Assembly: GCF_026914185.1 (NCBI RefSeq)
Contig: NC_070572.1
Location: 2,852,001 to 2,916,000 of the forward strand
Direction of reading: 5' to 3'
Origin: Puccinia triticina
Lineage: Eukaryota; Basidiomycota; Pucciniomycetes; Pucciniales; Pucciniaceae
Length of the DNA stretch: 64,000 nucleotides
Shown: piece after piece, positions 12,196 through 23,752 of the stretch
Position numbering within the stretch: position 1 is the stretch's first letter
Layout of the letters: every line of letters begins with the position of its first letter
Translations under genes and position numbers: made by a program
Notes under the pieces: generated by a model
The model's input: only the letters and a program-made list of their open reading frames with translations
What the model was told of the DNA's origin: nothing
Databases searched by the model: none

Positions 12196-12379
12196 GATTG
12201 ATCTCACCACACCGCTATCCGCTTGTCCCTTGTCCCAGTCACAGAGTCACGGCTCACCACAGTGGCGCTGTGGTAGTGCTTTGATCCTTCCACACTTAGA
12301 GATGCACACATTGGAAAGCTCACTTTGGTATTGTCCTGCCTCTCCGTCCTTTCGCCAATACCCTCCGGCTTCTTAAATG

Positions 12380-12968
12380 TCAACCGTCCGAGCTGAGTTG
12401 AAGCTTCCTCCGCCCGGATGGCTCGGCCACAACTAAAAATCCTACGCGGGAGGCTCCGCACAGTGATGCAATGCCCTGTTTCCCACCTCCGTCACCCAGT
12501 CTCCGCTTTGAGGCTGGCAGATAATCTTCTTGTACTGCTTCCTTCCTCTTGCCTAGCAGGACAGAAGCGCAGTTGCACCCAAAAAGCAAAAAGAGCCGGT
12601 TGACCAAGGATGATTTTGTGGGACCTGGTTACCAAAAAAGACAATTTCTTAACCACTTTTGCCACTTCCACGGTCTCTGCTTCCACTATCCCGTCTACTT
12701 CACAAGTAAATCCGCCCATTGTGCGGATTTTGATTTTTGTTTTCCGCAGCACCAAGTTGGCCTCTGTCGCCAAGTCCGCTGGAAGAATATTGATCATGGA
12801 CCCCGTGTTAATCATGGGCCATTTTGTAACGTTCACGAACCTCATGCTTATGTATCCCAGTGGGCAGGACACGGCTGTAGATGATAGAATGGGACGCGAA
12901 CCCATTGGGTGTCCAAGCTCCACACACTTCACCTCTGCTGTTTCTGCGTTAGTGGTGACAGACGACAA
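12380..12968 (-). pseudogene. Gypsy aspartic protease relic
   Basis: A frame with the flap-like and core features of a retroviral-type protease (MINTGSMINILPADLA ... IILGQPALF). The catalytic DTGS is NTGS here, an Asp-to-Asn change that would abolish activity. The ILG-x-P/L motif near the end is the usual hydrophobic-hydrophobic-Gly signature. Confidence 0.7.
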
Positions 12969-13368
12969 TGCGGGCTTCCTTTCCCCTCTCTCTCAGCACA
13001 CTAATCATCTTGTCCGCCATCACTGGGGAAATCGCCACCAACTCCCTTAAGGTAAGGGCTACTATGGCTTCCGCACCCATTGCTCTCCGTGCCACCTCTG
13101 CCGCCTTTTTCTTGTTGCCTCCCACCACCGGAGCTAACGGGAGCTGCTTGGCCTGCTCAGGTCTGGCTTTAGGCATGGGGCAGGATCCAAATCCATCTTT
13201 TCCAAGCACTCCCCCAGGAAAACCTCACCCGTCTGTACGCACTTCATGCTGTTGGCCACCGCCGGCGGCTTCCACACCATGCCCTTGATCATCCCAATGT
13301 TCACTTTGCCTTCCACCTCTTTCCCCTTCGCCGAAGGCTGTCTGGCCCACACCACGTCCCATCCACTG

Positions 13369-13505
13369 GTGTCCGATCTGGCCAAAAAAAAGGGCGTCCC
13401 CACAAAGAAACCTTTCCCGCACCATGTCCTTCGCAATCAACCCATCCACTGGTGTCCGATCTGGCCAAAAGAAAGGGCTTCCCCACAAAGAAACCTTTCC
13501 CGCAG
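13369..13505. repeat. 72 bp tandem duplication in gag
   Basis: CCATCCACTGGTGTCCGATC through AACCTTTCCCGCA occurs twice with few differences. Confidence 0.85.
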
Positions 13506-14028
13506 CCCAATCCGCTTCAAAGTACTCGCACTGATTCCGCATATGGCCAGTCTCCTTGCAGTAGTCACACACCGGAGGCCCTCGCCTCCACGGTGGCATC
13601 CCACCAGCCTGCGGAGCGCCATCTGCCTGAGGAGCGGCTGCCGGCGCCACGGCCGCCGGTTGCTCCTTTGGTTGCTTGTGCGCCGCTTTCTGCATGAACA
13701 GTTTCAACTCCTTCAGTGTATCCGCCAGGTCACATTCATGTCTTTGACCCTGACTGGCGCATGCGGAGCCGGTTCTGCCCTGACAGCCGCCTCTCCTTGA
13801 CTGTTGTTCATGAGCTCCTATACCTCAAGTTCCGCCTTGATGGCAGACCATAGCTCCTTCATGCTGGGCAACAGTTTTGGCCCTCCAAGTCGTGGTTTAA
13901 CCATCAAACCCCGCTTGTTGAGCCCCCGCAGCACCTTCTCCGTGAATTTCCGGTCAAATCATTTCAAGAAGATCCGCTTGGTCGTGCCCATGTCGGCAGT
14001 CACTATCTCGTTCCTCTCCAAATACCGC

Positions 14029-14430
14029 CAAGGGTGAAACACTGCGCTATGCACTATTTTTCTCTATCTCCAAAAATGTAAACCAAGATGAAAGAATTTT
14101 ATGAATATTTTTTGATATTATTGCTCCTCCCACACCCAAGGAGCAAATCCGATTTTTCAGCTTCTGTTTACTGCACTTGGAAATCCTCAAATATATGAAA
14201 TAAGAGAGATTTAACGCTTTTTTTGTTGCAGCTTTCTTAATGCTTAAAATCTCTCTTAATTCATGTATTTGAGGATTTCCAAGTGCAGTAAACAGAAGCT
14301 GAAAAATTGGATTTGCTCCTTGGGTGTGGGAGGAGCAATAATATCAAAAAATATTCATAAAATTCTTTCATCTTGGTTTTCATTTTTGGAGATAGAGAAA
14401 AATAGTGCATAGCACAGTGTTTCACCCTTG
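14029..14430. mobile_element. 402 bp near-perfect palindromic (foldback) element
   Basis: The left end CAAGGGTGAAACACTG is the reverse complement of the right end, and the pairing continues almost to the centre near 14230, so a single strand can fold into a hairpin of about 190 bp. It interrupts gypsy gag. The flanks share TACCGC (14023-14028 and 14440-14445, or 8 bp with one mismatch), but seven to nine extra bases (AATTATT) separate the right end from its repeat. The CA...TG termini and 8 bp-type duplication suggest a hAT-related MITE. Confidence 0.75.
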
Positions 14431-15054
14431 AATTATTATTACCGCAGAACCTGGTCAAAGCTGGTAATATAGGACACGTACTCCGCTCTTGTCCAAACAC
14501 CACCTTTTTCCGCACGTTCCAAAGCCACCTTATCCAGTTCACTTTCCCAATACCTGGGCCCGCAATCTTCCCACCGCTTGAGTATCTCCTCCTTGAGCTC
14601 GGTCCAATCCTTCTTCTTGAACCCCTTCATGTCCTCCACTTCCCGCAAGTCCTTGCCCTCCGGAAAGAAGTTGACCACCTGGTATGCCTTATCCGCATCA
14701 GTCAGGCCTTCCTGTAGGGCTGCCCTTCCAAACTGGTCAATAAAGCGCTCCACTTCCGCCTCTGAGAACTTAAGGTGCGGATAATCCCTTGGCCGTATCT
14801 TTGCTCCGCTCGGCACAGGAGCCGCAGGTTGTTGTCCGCCTGGTACCTCGTCCATGATCTTGTCTTCAGTCTCCTCTGGTTGAACTCCGTAAGTTCCGCC
14901 CGCTGTCCCTCCAGTTGACACCCCCGGTCGGTTGTTCAGAGTGCTGCGCTGATACAGCTGAAAATCAGCAAGCTCCAGCAAAAGTGGCGCAGTCATCTGT
15001 TGCAGCAACGGCAAACACAACCCAAGAGCTACATCCCACGTCGAAGCCGATTGC

Positions 15055-16440
15055 TGGACAATACATCTGTCAACTAGACCAGCCGACAGGCCTCTTGTGG
15101 AGAAGGAACAACCCCACAGAAAACCACGCAGCGCTTATCACACCGAGGCAGATGACAAGGGGGAGGAAGTGCACCAAGTGGCTCTAGTCAAACCTTCCTT
15201 CACTTACAACACCACTGTCCCCTCTAAGGCACTGTTGACGATCCTAGATTTGGGGGCAAGAAATCATATGCTTAATTATCTCGAGTTCTTCATGGAAACC
15301 ACCCCAGTCCACATCAGCACACTCACAGGAAGTGGAAAATCAGAACTCGTGGCGGTGGCGCGCGGGACAGCCGAGCTTTGCCTCTCAACGGGAGAAACAA
15401 TGAAACTACCAGGCGCGCTCTATGTTCCCAATCTCACGCGCAACCTGGTCTTGATGATCCAGCTACTCCATCGTTGAGCCTCAATATGCGAGAGAAATGG
15501 ATCATTCAAAGTTCAGATGGACGACAAGAAACCATTTCCAGTCAGTATAGCAAATGACCTTCTCAAAATGGTCAGCGTTGCCCCTGTGGGAAACTCCGCT
15601 ATTGTCCTCAACACCGTGACGCCACGCGGTCTCTTGGAGTTCGAAATGTGGCACAATAGACTCGGCCATGCCAGCTCGGGTCGAATATCTCACGTGGTTC
15701 CGGAAAAGCTCAACCTTGAGAAAACGCACGCATGCAAAGCATGCATGCAAGGAAAGCAGAGTACTGTGCAATGGCACATTCAAAATGATTGACGCTCCAA
15801 TGATTGTGATACATGCCAACCTTGTTGGCCCCATATCCCCCGCAACAAACAGAGGCGCAAGGTACTTACTGACCCTGGTGGATCAGTACACAGGCTACAT
15901 TCACACAACCATCCTCAAGGAGAAAGTCCATGTGACTCATGCCATCTTGGATTTTCAGGTGTTCTTTGAAAGTAATCCGGCCAGCCAATGAAGAAGCTCA
16001 TCTCAGATGGAGGAGGCGAGTTTGTCAACGGCACGCTGAGCAAACATCTCAAGGCCGAGGGCATCCAGCATAAGGTTGCGCCAGGATACACGCCCCAGAA
16101 CAACAGTGTGGCAGAACGAGCCAGCAGAACCATCATAGACATGACTCAATGCCTCATGATGCAAGCAAACCTTGCCCCCGAGTGGTGGGCAGAAGCTGTC
16201 TTAGCCGCAACCTCAACCACCAACTGTCTCCCCTCCCTAGGTCGAAGCAAACTATGTCCGCTGGAACTAATGTTCAAGCAAAAACCCAACATTCACTTCT
16301 TCAGGCCCTTCGGCTGTCGGGTATGGATTGTCAAGCCAAAACCAAAGTGTGAAACAAATTTCTCTTTGATCTCGTGGGAGGGAGTCCTTCTTGGCTACAA
16401 GAAAAACTATTCTTCATACAAGGTCCTTTGACTCGAGGAT
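15055..16440 (+). mobile_element. Truncated Ty1/Copia fragment
   Basis: Plus-strand frames in order: a protease relic (ILDLGARNHM, where Copia usually has DSGAS-HM), a GAG-pre-integrase segment (FEMWHNRLGHASSG ... CKACMQGKQ), and an integrase core (LLTLVDQYTGYIH; SDGGGEFVN; PQNNSVAERASRT). The frames shift several times (near 15480, 15790 and 15985). The sequence stops after LLGYKKNYSSYKVL, so RT and RNase H are missing. Confidence 0.85.
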
Positions 16441-17422
16441 AGAGCAGTGTTAACGGAGGTTTAATGTAGTGATAGTGGAGGTGTATCAAAAGATAGCCTA
16501 CTTTGAGCAGGTTGCTTAAGGGATATGGTGATGTAGCTGATGTGTAAGTGTTGTAATGATGTTGTAATTTTTATGTAAGGGGGTAAAACCAAAATATAGA
16601 GTGGGGCTAATACTGTAGATTGAGCAAGTGTTGTACTGTTATGGGGTAAGCTGAGTGCAAGTAGTTTGCTGAGAGAAATTACAACTGGGAGGGAGGAGAG
16701 CCTCCTTGAATAGACAAGGGTGTGACATTTTAGCTCCAGGGGAACAAGAGAATGAGGTTTTTTAGCTTCCCTAAAGGCTACAATGAGGTATTTTGGCTGG
16801 TGTTTGACAGGTCACATGAGGTCTTGATGTCATATGAGGGAATTTAGCTAGTGAGAAATAGGGGGTGAAATGTTTTAGCTGGCCTGGCCTGTCAAATGAT
16901 GTCATCTGCAAGCTGCATTAGGGGTTTTTGCTATCTTGACACCTGCATGATCCTGCATGATGTCACCTGTCAGCTTTCAGACTGCAGCCCCTATTACACT
17001 AGTCTGCATGCACCTGCATAAGAATGCATTAGACTGCATAATCCTGCATAGCACTGCATGACACTGCATGACATGTGCATAACACAATGTAATGAGTGCA
17101 GCTGATGAGGTAAAGTATATGTAAAGGGTAGACAAGCTGTCAGAGTGGTCCATGTAACAGATTACATGTCATGGGTAAGTGTGGTTCATGTAACGGATTA
17201 CATGACCTGAGTGTGGTGTTTTGTGTGTATGTAACTGGCTGATGGTGTCTTGAAGGGGTTTTATCTTCTGATCCAGAGGGATGTAAGGTGTGTTGTCCAT
17301 GGTGTCCTGTGTAGTTTTGGCCGTAGAATCCACTGGTGCTGCCATATTGGTTGATTTGAGAGTATACATTGAGAAAAAAGGAATTTTTGAAATGGGCTAG
17401 ATGGTTAACCATAAAGCATACC
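16440..17422. other. Non-coding retroelement-derived DNA
   Basis: Contains an LTR-like block with ACATTTTAGCTCCAGGGGAA (16725), a stretch of CTGCAT words repeating every 10 bases (about 17030-17080), and a short duplication of CATGTAACRGATTACATG at 17151 and 17189. No gene is seen. Confidence 0.45.
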
Positions 17423-17810
17423 ACACCTGTCAGCCTTAGAGTCAACTCAGCTGACCTAAAGCCTGCCTTTTTCTACTTACATATGAATTACTTCATATCT
17501 TTTTCATCTTAAGAGATATCCTTGTTTTGACTTCATATTCTGTTTCCTCATGCAATTTTAACCCTAGTTACAACTTACCAATTCTTTGTAACTCTACTCC
17601 TTCCCTGAGTTATTGAGTTGTAGCAACAATGGGAGGTTACGCTACCCGTAACGGTAGCGTAACAAAAACGTAACGGAATCCTTGCTGTGATCGTTACCAT
17701 GACGGCGGCAAAACTTCCGTTGTAAGACTCAAAAGTGTTCCTGAGAACCTTTTGCTGAATGGAGAAGGGGATGATGGAGGTGCAAACTCTGCCCTTCTAT
17801 ACTACCAGAT

Positions 17811-17842
<32 letters not shown>

Positions 17843-17859
17843 TTAATGAAGTGATAGGA

Positions 17860-18350
17860 TTGGTTGGTTCAGATGAGCTTGTTGATGAAACTGAATAATT
17901 TGTTGATATTGTTATTGTAAGGGTTGTTATGTATGTAGGTTGTTAAGTATATGTAAGACTGTAAATGTAAATGTTGGGGTGACTTTAATTGGTGAGTAAT
18001 GAACTGCCCCCTAGACAACTGAGGGGGGGAGAGAGCTCCTGATATAGACAAATGTGAGGGAATTTAGCTACAAGGAGGCCCTGTATGAGGGATTTTAGCT
18101 GCAGGGAAACTGAATGAGTGACTATGATTGGTCAGAACATGAGGGATTTAATGTGGTACTACTATGATGTCACCTGCAGCTGTCAGTTGTGAAAATCCAC
18201 TAATTTAGAATGTATGTACATACTATGCAGTGTAAATGAATATGTGTAGCTGTCCTGCAGCTGGGTTGTGTATGTAAACGTGAGTTTGGAATAGGAGGTG
18301 AGGTGTATATGTAGCTTGGAATGTAACTTCTAGTCCTGTAGAGTCCCGTC
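17860..18350. repeat. LTR-like AT-rich block inside the TIR element
   Basis: Contains AATTTAGCTACAAGG and GGATTTTAGCTGCAGGG words that match blocks at 16.7 kb and 27.3 kb. Ends were not resolved. Confidence 0.4.
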
Positions 18351-18868
18351 CTTGCGCCAAAGTCCGTGATTTCTGATGAATGTTATGTAAAGGAAAGAAA
18401 ACAGAGAATTTTTTTTATTTTTGATGTAGTGGAACCTTTCCGTCTACCACACCGTTACGTTTTCTTTAATTTTTTTCCCTCTCTTCCTAGCTTAGTTACG
18501 TTATCCCTTGCAATTATAGGAGGATAACCTGTGCAAAAAAGGGGAGTTTTCCCCCTTTTATGGCATTTTGACCTCTGGTAACGCGGTTAACGCGTTATCT
18601 CTGTTATTTTTCCGGGTATTGAGGGTGAAAACACCCTCTGTTACGTTACCCACCGGCCCAAGGAGCAATGTTGCCAGATAACTAGAGATGGCCGTTTTGA
18701 ATCCGGATACCCGCTTGTGTTCGGGTATCCGAGGACGTTTTTTGCCCATTCCTGGCATCCACATCCGCAGGCGGATGCCTCTGTGTGTGAGCGGATACCC
18801 GACCCTCAAAAAGCATTTCAGAGAAGAAACAAACATGTATTACATAATTGACATGTGGTGACAGCTGA

Positions 18869-21800
18869 TCACTCGACTGTCACCACATCCTGTACAACAG
18901 CGTGCTTGTTTTTAGCATTGGCCTTGCGCTTGTTTTTAGCATTGGTCTTAGATATATTCTTGCGCTTTTCAAGGTATTCGTGGAGAGCAAGAGGTTTGAT
19001 CTTGTCGTTCTTTGAATAGAACGACAAGGCCATACCTCTACTTACTGATTTCGGATGGAGGTTGTGTCTCCTGACGGAGACATAGTCTCGTCCAAAGCTG
19101 AACGTACGCTCCACATTGACCGTGGTTGCTACATAAGAAATGATCAATCAGCAAGCAAGCAGTTTCTTTAATGATTGATTGCAATCTCACCTGGGCAGCA
19201 CATGACATCCAGGGCCATCTGTAAGAGGCCATTGTGAGTATTGCCGTTTCTCTTCTGCTCGCTCCACCACGCAAGACCGTTTACCGGTGCCCCGTCATCC
19301 AAAAACAGGCCGCCTGAGAGCCAAATATCAAACGGGTCTGTTGACGATTCGGCCGATCTGGCAACAGCCGCCGCGCCTAACCCTGCCAAAACACCAGTTG
19401 GCTGGAGGGAGAGTAAATCAGTAAACTTTGTCAGTGAACATAACATGAGGCTTATACTTACCTTCGCCGCTGCTTTTTTTGGTGGACTCGGGGCTGAAAC
19501 TGAACCTGTAGGCTTGTACCACGTATTGTACATCTCGCGAGTCAGTTCAATCGCCTCGTCGATCCACTCCCGAGGCCATTTGGCCAGCTTAAAATATTTG
19601 TCTTTAAAAGACGGATGGAGGACTGGGATTTCAGATAAAAGGTAGTGATTAGTTCAAAACGTGATTTGCTGAAACATTAGATTTGATTGGCAAAAAAACA
19701 CACCCATTGCTATTTGGTAAATAGGAGAACAATCAGTTAGTGAATAATACTTGTTGGTCAACCCAAGCCCCGCACAACATGCATTGCGTAAAGCGGGAGG
19801 GTAATTTCCATCCTCATTCCCGATAACTGCGGAAAGACCTGCAGTGACTTGATTGATCATCATCACGACGTCCAAAACACAAGCCGAGGAGCCTAATGAA
19901 ACTTGAAGGGTCAGCTCGTAAAACGGCTTGAGAGCCTGTACTAGGTCAGCCGCCAAGTCAAAGTCCTCCTGATTTAAATGCACATTGCGGAGGGTTCCGA
20001 ACTCCTTATCGCGTTGCCACGCGAATCTGTCACAAACATTAAGTCAGGATTTTTTGCCTTGAAAACAATTATGAAGCAAATACTTACATTGCCTCCTCGC
20101 ATCTGATGATGCTCTTAAGTTGAATGTATGTTGAGTTCCATCAAGTTGGGACGTCGCGTTTGATGTTGTGCGGTTTCTCGCATTGTTTTTCTTGGCAAAT
20201 GGTGATGAACTTGGCCTTAGAATTAGGTGATTTCTTCAGTTTTGTTGCAATCACACAAAACTGGATAGAAATAGAAAATTATGTTGTTAGGCAACATTGA
20301 AACAAAATCAAGGGAGGAATGTTGTGCAAGTGAAAAAATTGAGCTGACCTTTGAGAGCAATTGACGACACATTTGAGAAGTATATGCATCTTCGTCGTCT
20401 TCCTCCTTGATGTCTTTGAGATCATCCAAAGTCAGTTTGTCCTCTTCTGCTAAATCACCATCTTGTGCCGCAATGTTGTTTTCCTCCTCCTCTTCATTTG
20501 AATCACTCTCATCGTCGCCAAAGCTGCAGACACACAAATTCACACAAACAATCATTGGATAAGCTGATTTGTGGTCTGGAAGGCACTTTGTGCCAGTGAA
20601 ACACTTACCTTTCAATAAGATCATGTGCCTCGTGCTCTTCATCTGAATCATCCAACTCGGAAGCACCGGGAATGGATTTTTTTAAACACGAAAACGGTTG
20701 CAGGATGGCCTTGACAATAAGGTTCAGGATATGTGCAAAGCACCGTATCCACTGTGCCTCGCCTGTGAAGCGCTTCCAGTTGAGCTTAGCCAGCTCGCCA
20801 ATCATTGTACCACTGTTTGCCGCTTTGTCGGAAACAATACCACAGATCTAATAAGATCAAAAGGGTGGAGTTAGAAGACGAAATGAAAGAGATACATCGG
20901 ACAAAAGGGAAAAAAAGAGGCTTGTACCCGGTTTTTCAAGCCAAACTTCTCAACAATAAACTCTACCATGCGAGCCAAATACTTGCCTGTATGTTTTTCT
21001 TTAAGCTGCACAAAGTCGAGGGGCATTGCGTCTAATCCAACTTTACCTGCACCATCGTCTGAAAGACGGTATATCACCGCTCCAATGATGTCAAATCCAT
21101 TCGGCGTCTGCCACGCATCCACCCCCAAGTACAGTGTTCCTTTGTGAATCTGAATATTGAAAAACAGGGATTGCAATCAGTATTGTTTTATCCTATCCAG
21201 CTTGTAGAGCGAGTAAAAGGAATAGTGCGGACAGGGGGAATCGAACCCTCATCTCCCCGATGCATGCTGGGTTGCTCTACCGTTGAGCTATATCCACAGG
21301 TGTGAGGTGTACCAACATATACTACCTCTACACAACTAAATAGCTATGAAAAAGAAACAGGTATACCTCTAATTCACGGCGTAATTCCTCCTGAACGCAC
21401 AAGTACAACATGTGAATGGCCTGCGAAACCATCTTTTGAGTTGGGAGATGCTTGAGGATTGTCGGATGAAGGACTTTCTTGAAGCTGGGTTCTTCCAAAG
21501 CTGAAAATGGGTTTGCCCCCTCGGCACACCAAATAGCACATCGTTGTAACACCTAAGGAGAGATAAAAGGTCAGATCAGTGTGAAAAATTGAACCAAAAA
21601 AAGACCTGCCTCCCGCGAGTCAATTTCCCCAGTGCCGGAAACCCCAACCTCTGCAAGGGTCTTGTTATGTGAGGGTATTTGCTGCTTCCTCAAACATCGG
21701 CCGGCATGAGCGGAGAGATTACTGCACAAGGATTCTTACGCGGGTTGATTGATAGCTTTACCACACCTGAGATTGATCGCTTTAGCTATTGTTACTTTGC

Positions 21801-22174
21801 ATAAATTAAATCATAAAACACTTACGTCTTGCATTTCCAAGCAATCATACAACGGCGGAATTTATCGACCTGATCGGAAAGCTCTGGCGGATGATAAGCA
21901 GAATATGCCAAACTGACTTGATTACGTGCAAGTCTCTTTGCATGTTCTAAATTCAGAGAGTTTTTTTGGTAAGAAAACAAATATGTACTAAAAAAAGAAA
22001 AAAGAGAAGTTGTTATTCAAACTGACCAAGACGCTGCTCATCAGTCATATCGGTTCCCGCAGGTGTAGGACTTGGGGTTGAGTTGTCTTCATCCTGTTCA
22101 TTGTTTGATTCCACGGCCGGCCTTTGAGTTTTGTCTTTGGAGTGTTGTTGGCGGAGCCTCTTACGGCGGTTCAT
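18869..22174 (-). CDS. hAT transposase, multi-exon
   Basis: The start at 22174 opens a polar exon (MNRRKRLRQQHSKDK), closed by a GTCAGT donor. Later exons give a BED-like cysteine/histidine segment (SAHAGRCLRKQQ, about 21700), the RNase H-like core with GVDAWQTPNGFDIIG (about 21120) and GIVSDKAANSGTM (about 20830), an acidic insertion (20450-20540), the helical W-containing region, and the hATC dimerisation domain at the C terminus (VNVERTFSFGRDYVSVRRHN, about 19090). Exons are separated by short introns with normal GT-AG borders and I noticed no internal stop in the exons I could join, so the gene may be functional. The protein would cut and paste the element and possibly the related non-autonomous copy at 38452. 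Confidence 0.8.
21226..21297 (-). tRNA. tRNA-like gene in a transposase intron
   Basis: A 72 nt sequence folds as a cloverleaf: all seven acceptor pairs form (two are G-U), the D stem has 4 of 4 pairs, and the T stem has 4 of 5 with loop TTCGATT. The A box (TAGCTCAACGG) and B box (GGTTCGATTCC) match pol III consensus. The anticodon arm is odd: the best fold has a 4/5 stem and loop CATGCAT, giving TGC (Ala), but position 33 is not T. It may be a pseudogene. It has the same orientation as the transposase and sits wholly inside an intron (about 21150-21368). Confidence 0.65.
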
Positions 22175-23265
22175 GATGTGGCTGCTGGGGGATATGTGGA
22201 TATGTGGTGTTGGCAGATTTCCGGTCGGGAATTGAGAGACGCAGGATATTGGGCGACCCCCGGGGGTGGGGGGCCAAGGGCAGGAAAGCCGGTTCAGAGC
22301 TGCGCAGCTGCGTGCGGCTCACATAGACTGTAGGATGAGCGGATACACGTTCCGCTACCCGGGTATCCGCCAGATTCTCCCAGGATGTCAGAAATCCGCA
22401 TCCGCTGGCGGGTATCCGCCAGGCTGAGCGGATAGCGGATACCCGCAACGGGTTCGTCGGGGCCATTTCTACAGATAACGGTAACGCGTTATCTGGTAAC
22501 GGTGGGAAGTTACGTTACAAAAATCCCTCTGGATATTGTAACGTATGTAACATCCCATTGTTGGTTGTAGCGTGCATGCACAGTTGTGACGTGTCAGCGC
22601 TACCAGGCGCGCCAAACCACATGTACATATGTAAATTAAATAAGCAAACTGTGAAAATTTTTGTAGTCAGGATCCCCCTTGCCTGAGGCGGATCTACAGA
22701 CTTCAGCACACCAGAACCACACCCCAGATAACCCCAGGATTACCACGCTCCCAGTATACCTACCGTCACAGGTGCCTAGGATATTGACAGTAAGTAACCT
22801 CTTTCACTAAACCTTGTTTATCTCAGAGGTACAACTCTGTGTCTGTTTGATCTGCTCTTCTTTGCTGGCCTTTGCCTTATACTTGATCACAGGGCTGCCC
22901 CTGCTTAACATCATTCTTTTTCTGTGGTTTTTGCAAGAAACAAACCACATAGGTTTCCCTTTAAAGAACCTTGACTATCCAGAAGGAAGCTAAAAAATTG
23001 GGGCTAGATTAAACTTGTCTAATCCAGAAGCCCTCCACGTTTCTTAGGTGAGAGGAGGCTGTAGCACTCTCTAGCACAGCTTGGCAGCACTCTTCTGAAG
23101 AGGTAGCATTGCCAGTGGACGTGCATTCCCGCCAGAATAACCTTGAACATCTGCTTAATCTTGAATCTGCTCAGTTTCTTTCTCTCTCTCTCTTATATTT
23201 GTATTTTCTTTATCCAAAGAAATTCAAATATTGCCCCCCATTTTCTTGTGTCCTGTTGTCACTAC

Positions 23266-23723
23266 CAACGGTGGGCCAGCTACGCTAACTGTAGCATAGC
23301 GGAATTCTGCTAAATTTTAGCGTAACGTTAGCGGAATTGTGCCTTCTCTGCGCTAACGCTACGCAAAAGGGTGCGCAGCTAATTTAGCTGTTAGCGTAGC
23401 GTTAGCGCAGATGCACGCAATTGCGCTAACGCTACACACGCAGGGCGCAAAAGAGCGCGCGCTACGGTGCGCCACAGTGCTTTTAGCTGAAAAAAGGCCT
23501 TTTTTTGCTAAAAGCGCTGTAGCGCAGCGTAGCGACTGTAGCGGCGCGCTAACACTAACAAACAATTGGCGCGCTGTTAGCGCCTCTGAAACATAGCGCA
23601 GCTTAGCGGCGCTAACAGCGCGCTAACGCTACTCAAAATGGGTGGGCGCATTTTGCCGCTACGCTAATGCTAAGTGGCCCTGTAGCGTAGTGTAGCGTAG
23701 TGTAGTGTAGCGGCCCACCGTTG
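23266..23723. mobile_element. Non-autonomous TIR element, CAACGGTGGGCC ends
   Basis: A 458 bp element with inverted ends CAACGGTGGGCC, inserted into the solo LTR. The flanks TCACTAC and TCACTAT are a 7 bp target duplication with one change. The interior is built of reiterated GCTAACGCTACGC-like words on both strands and could fold extensively. There is no coding capacity. Confidence 0.8.
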
Positions 23724-23752
23724 TCACTATAGAGACTCAGGCTCACAACACC

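Larger units (their letters stand above)
7612..15020 (-). mobile_element. Decayed Ty3/gypsy retrotransposon
   Basis: Read on the minus strand, the order is gag (15020-13225), aspartic protease (12968-12380), RT and RNase H (about 11335-9335), integrase with a C-terminal extension (9334-7612), the order of Ty3/gypsy elements. It carries frameshifts, stops and substitutions of catalytic aspartates, so it is inactive. It was itself invaded: a 402 bp palindrome lies in gag and an AT-rich, LTR-like segment (about 11350-12195) lies between protease and RT. I could not identify its own LTRs confidently. Confidence 0.85.
13225..15020 (-). pseudogene. Gypsy gag relic, split by a palindromic element
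   Basis: The N-terminal part lies at 15020-14439 (charged helical capsid-like sequence with LKEEILKRWEDCGPRYW). The frame resumes beyond the inserted palindrome at 14028 and reaches a CCHC zinc knuckle (CDYCKETGHMRNQC) near 13560. A 72 bp tandem duplication lies around 13369-13505. The coding frame on both sides of the palindrome shares GCGGTA, the duplicated target. Confidence 0.75.
18683..22471 (-). mobile_element. Full-length hAT DNA transposon
   Basis: The termini TAGAGATGGCC and GGCCATTTCTA are inverted repeats with one mismatch, followed by subterminal GCGGATACCCG-type repeats. An exact 8 bp target duplication CAGATAAC lies at 18675-18682 and 22472-22479, as expected for hAT. It contains one multi-exon transposase gene and a tRNA-like gene in an intron. 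Confidence 0.93.
17624..22563. mobile_element. TIR element with CAACAATGGGA ends and 7 bp TSD
   Basis: The left end CAACAATGGGAGGTTACG and right end CATCCCATTGTTG are inverted repeats. GTTGTAG flanks both sides (17617-17623 and 22564-22570). The site in the other solo LTR is unoccupied, confirming the insertion. Apart from the nested hAT, the element is non-coding, with many CGTAAC/GTTACG words near the ends. It also contains an LTR-like block (17860-18350). Confidence 0.85.
17423..23752. mobile_element. Solo LTR, interrupted by nested elements
   Basis: The LTR begins TGTCAGCCTTAGAG at 17428 and ends GGCTCACA at 23747, flanked by the 5 bp duplication ACACC (17423-17427 and 23748-23752). Its sequence is continuous with that of the intact solo copy at 25414-26282 once two insertions are removed (17624-22563 and 23266-23723). 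No internal domain of the parent element remains, so it arose by LTR-LTR recombination before or after being invaded. Confidence 0.9.
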
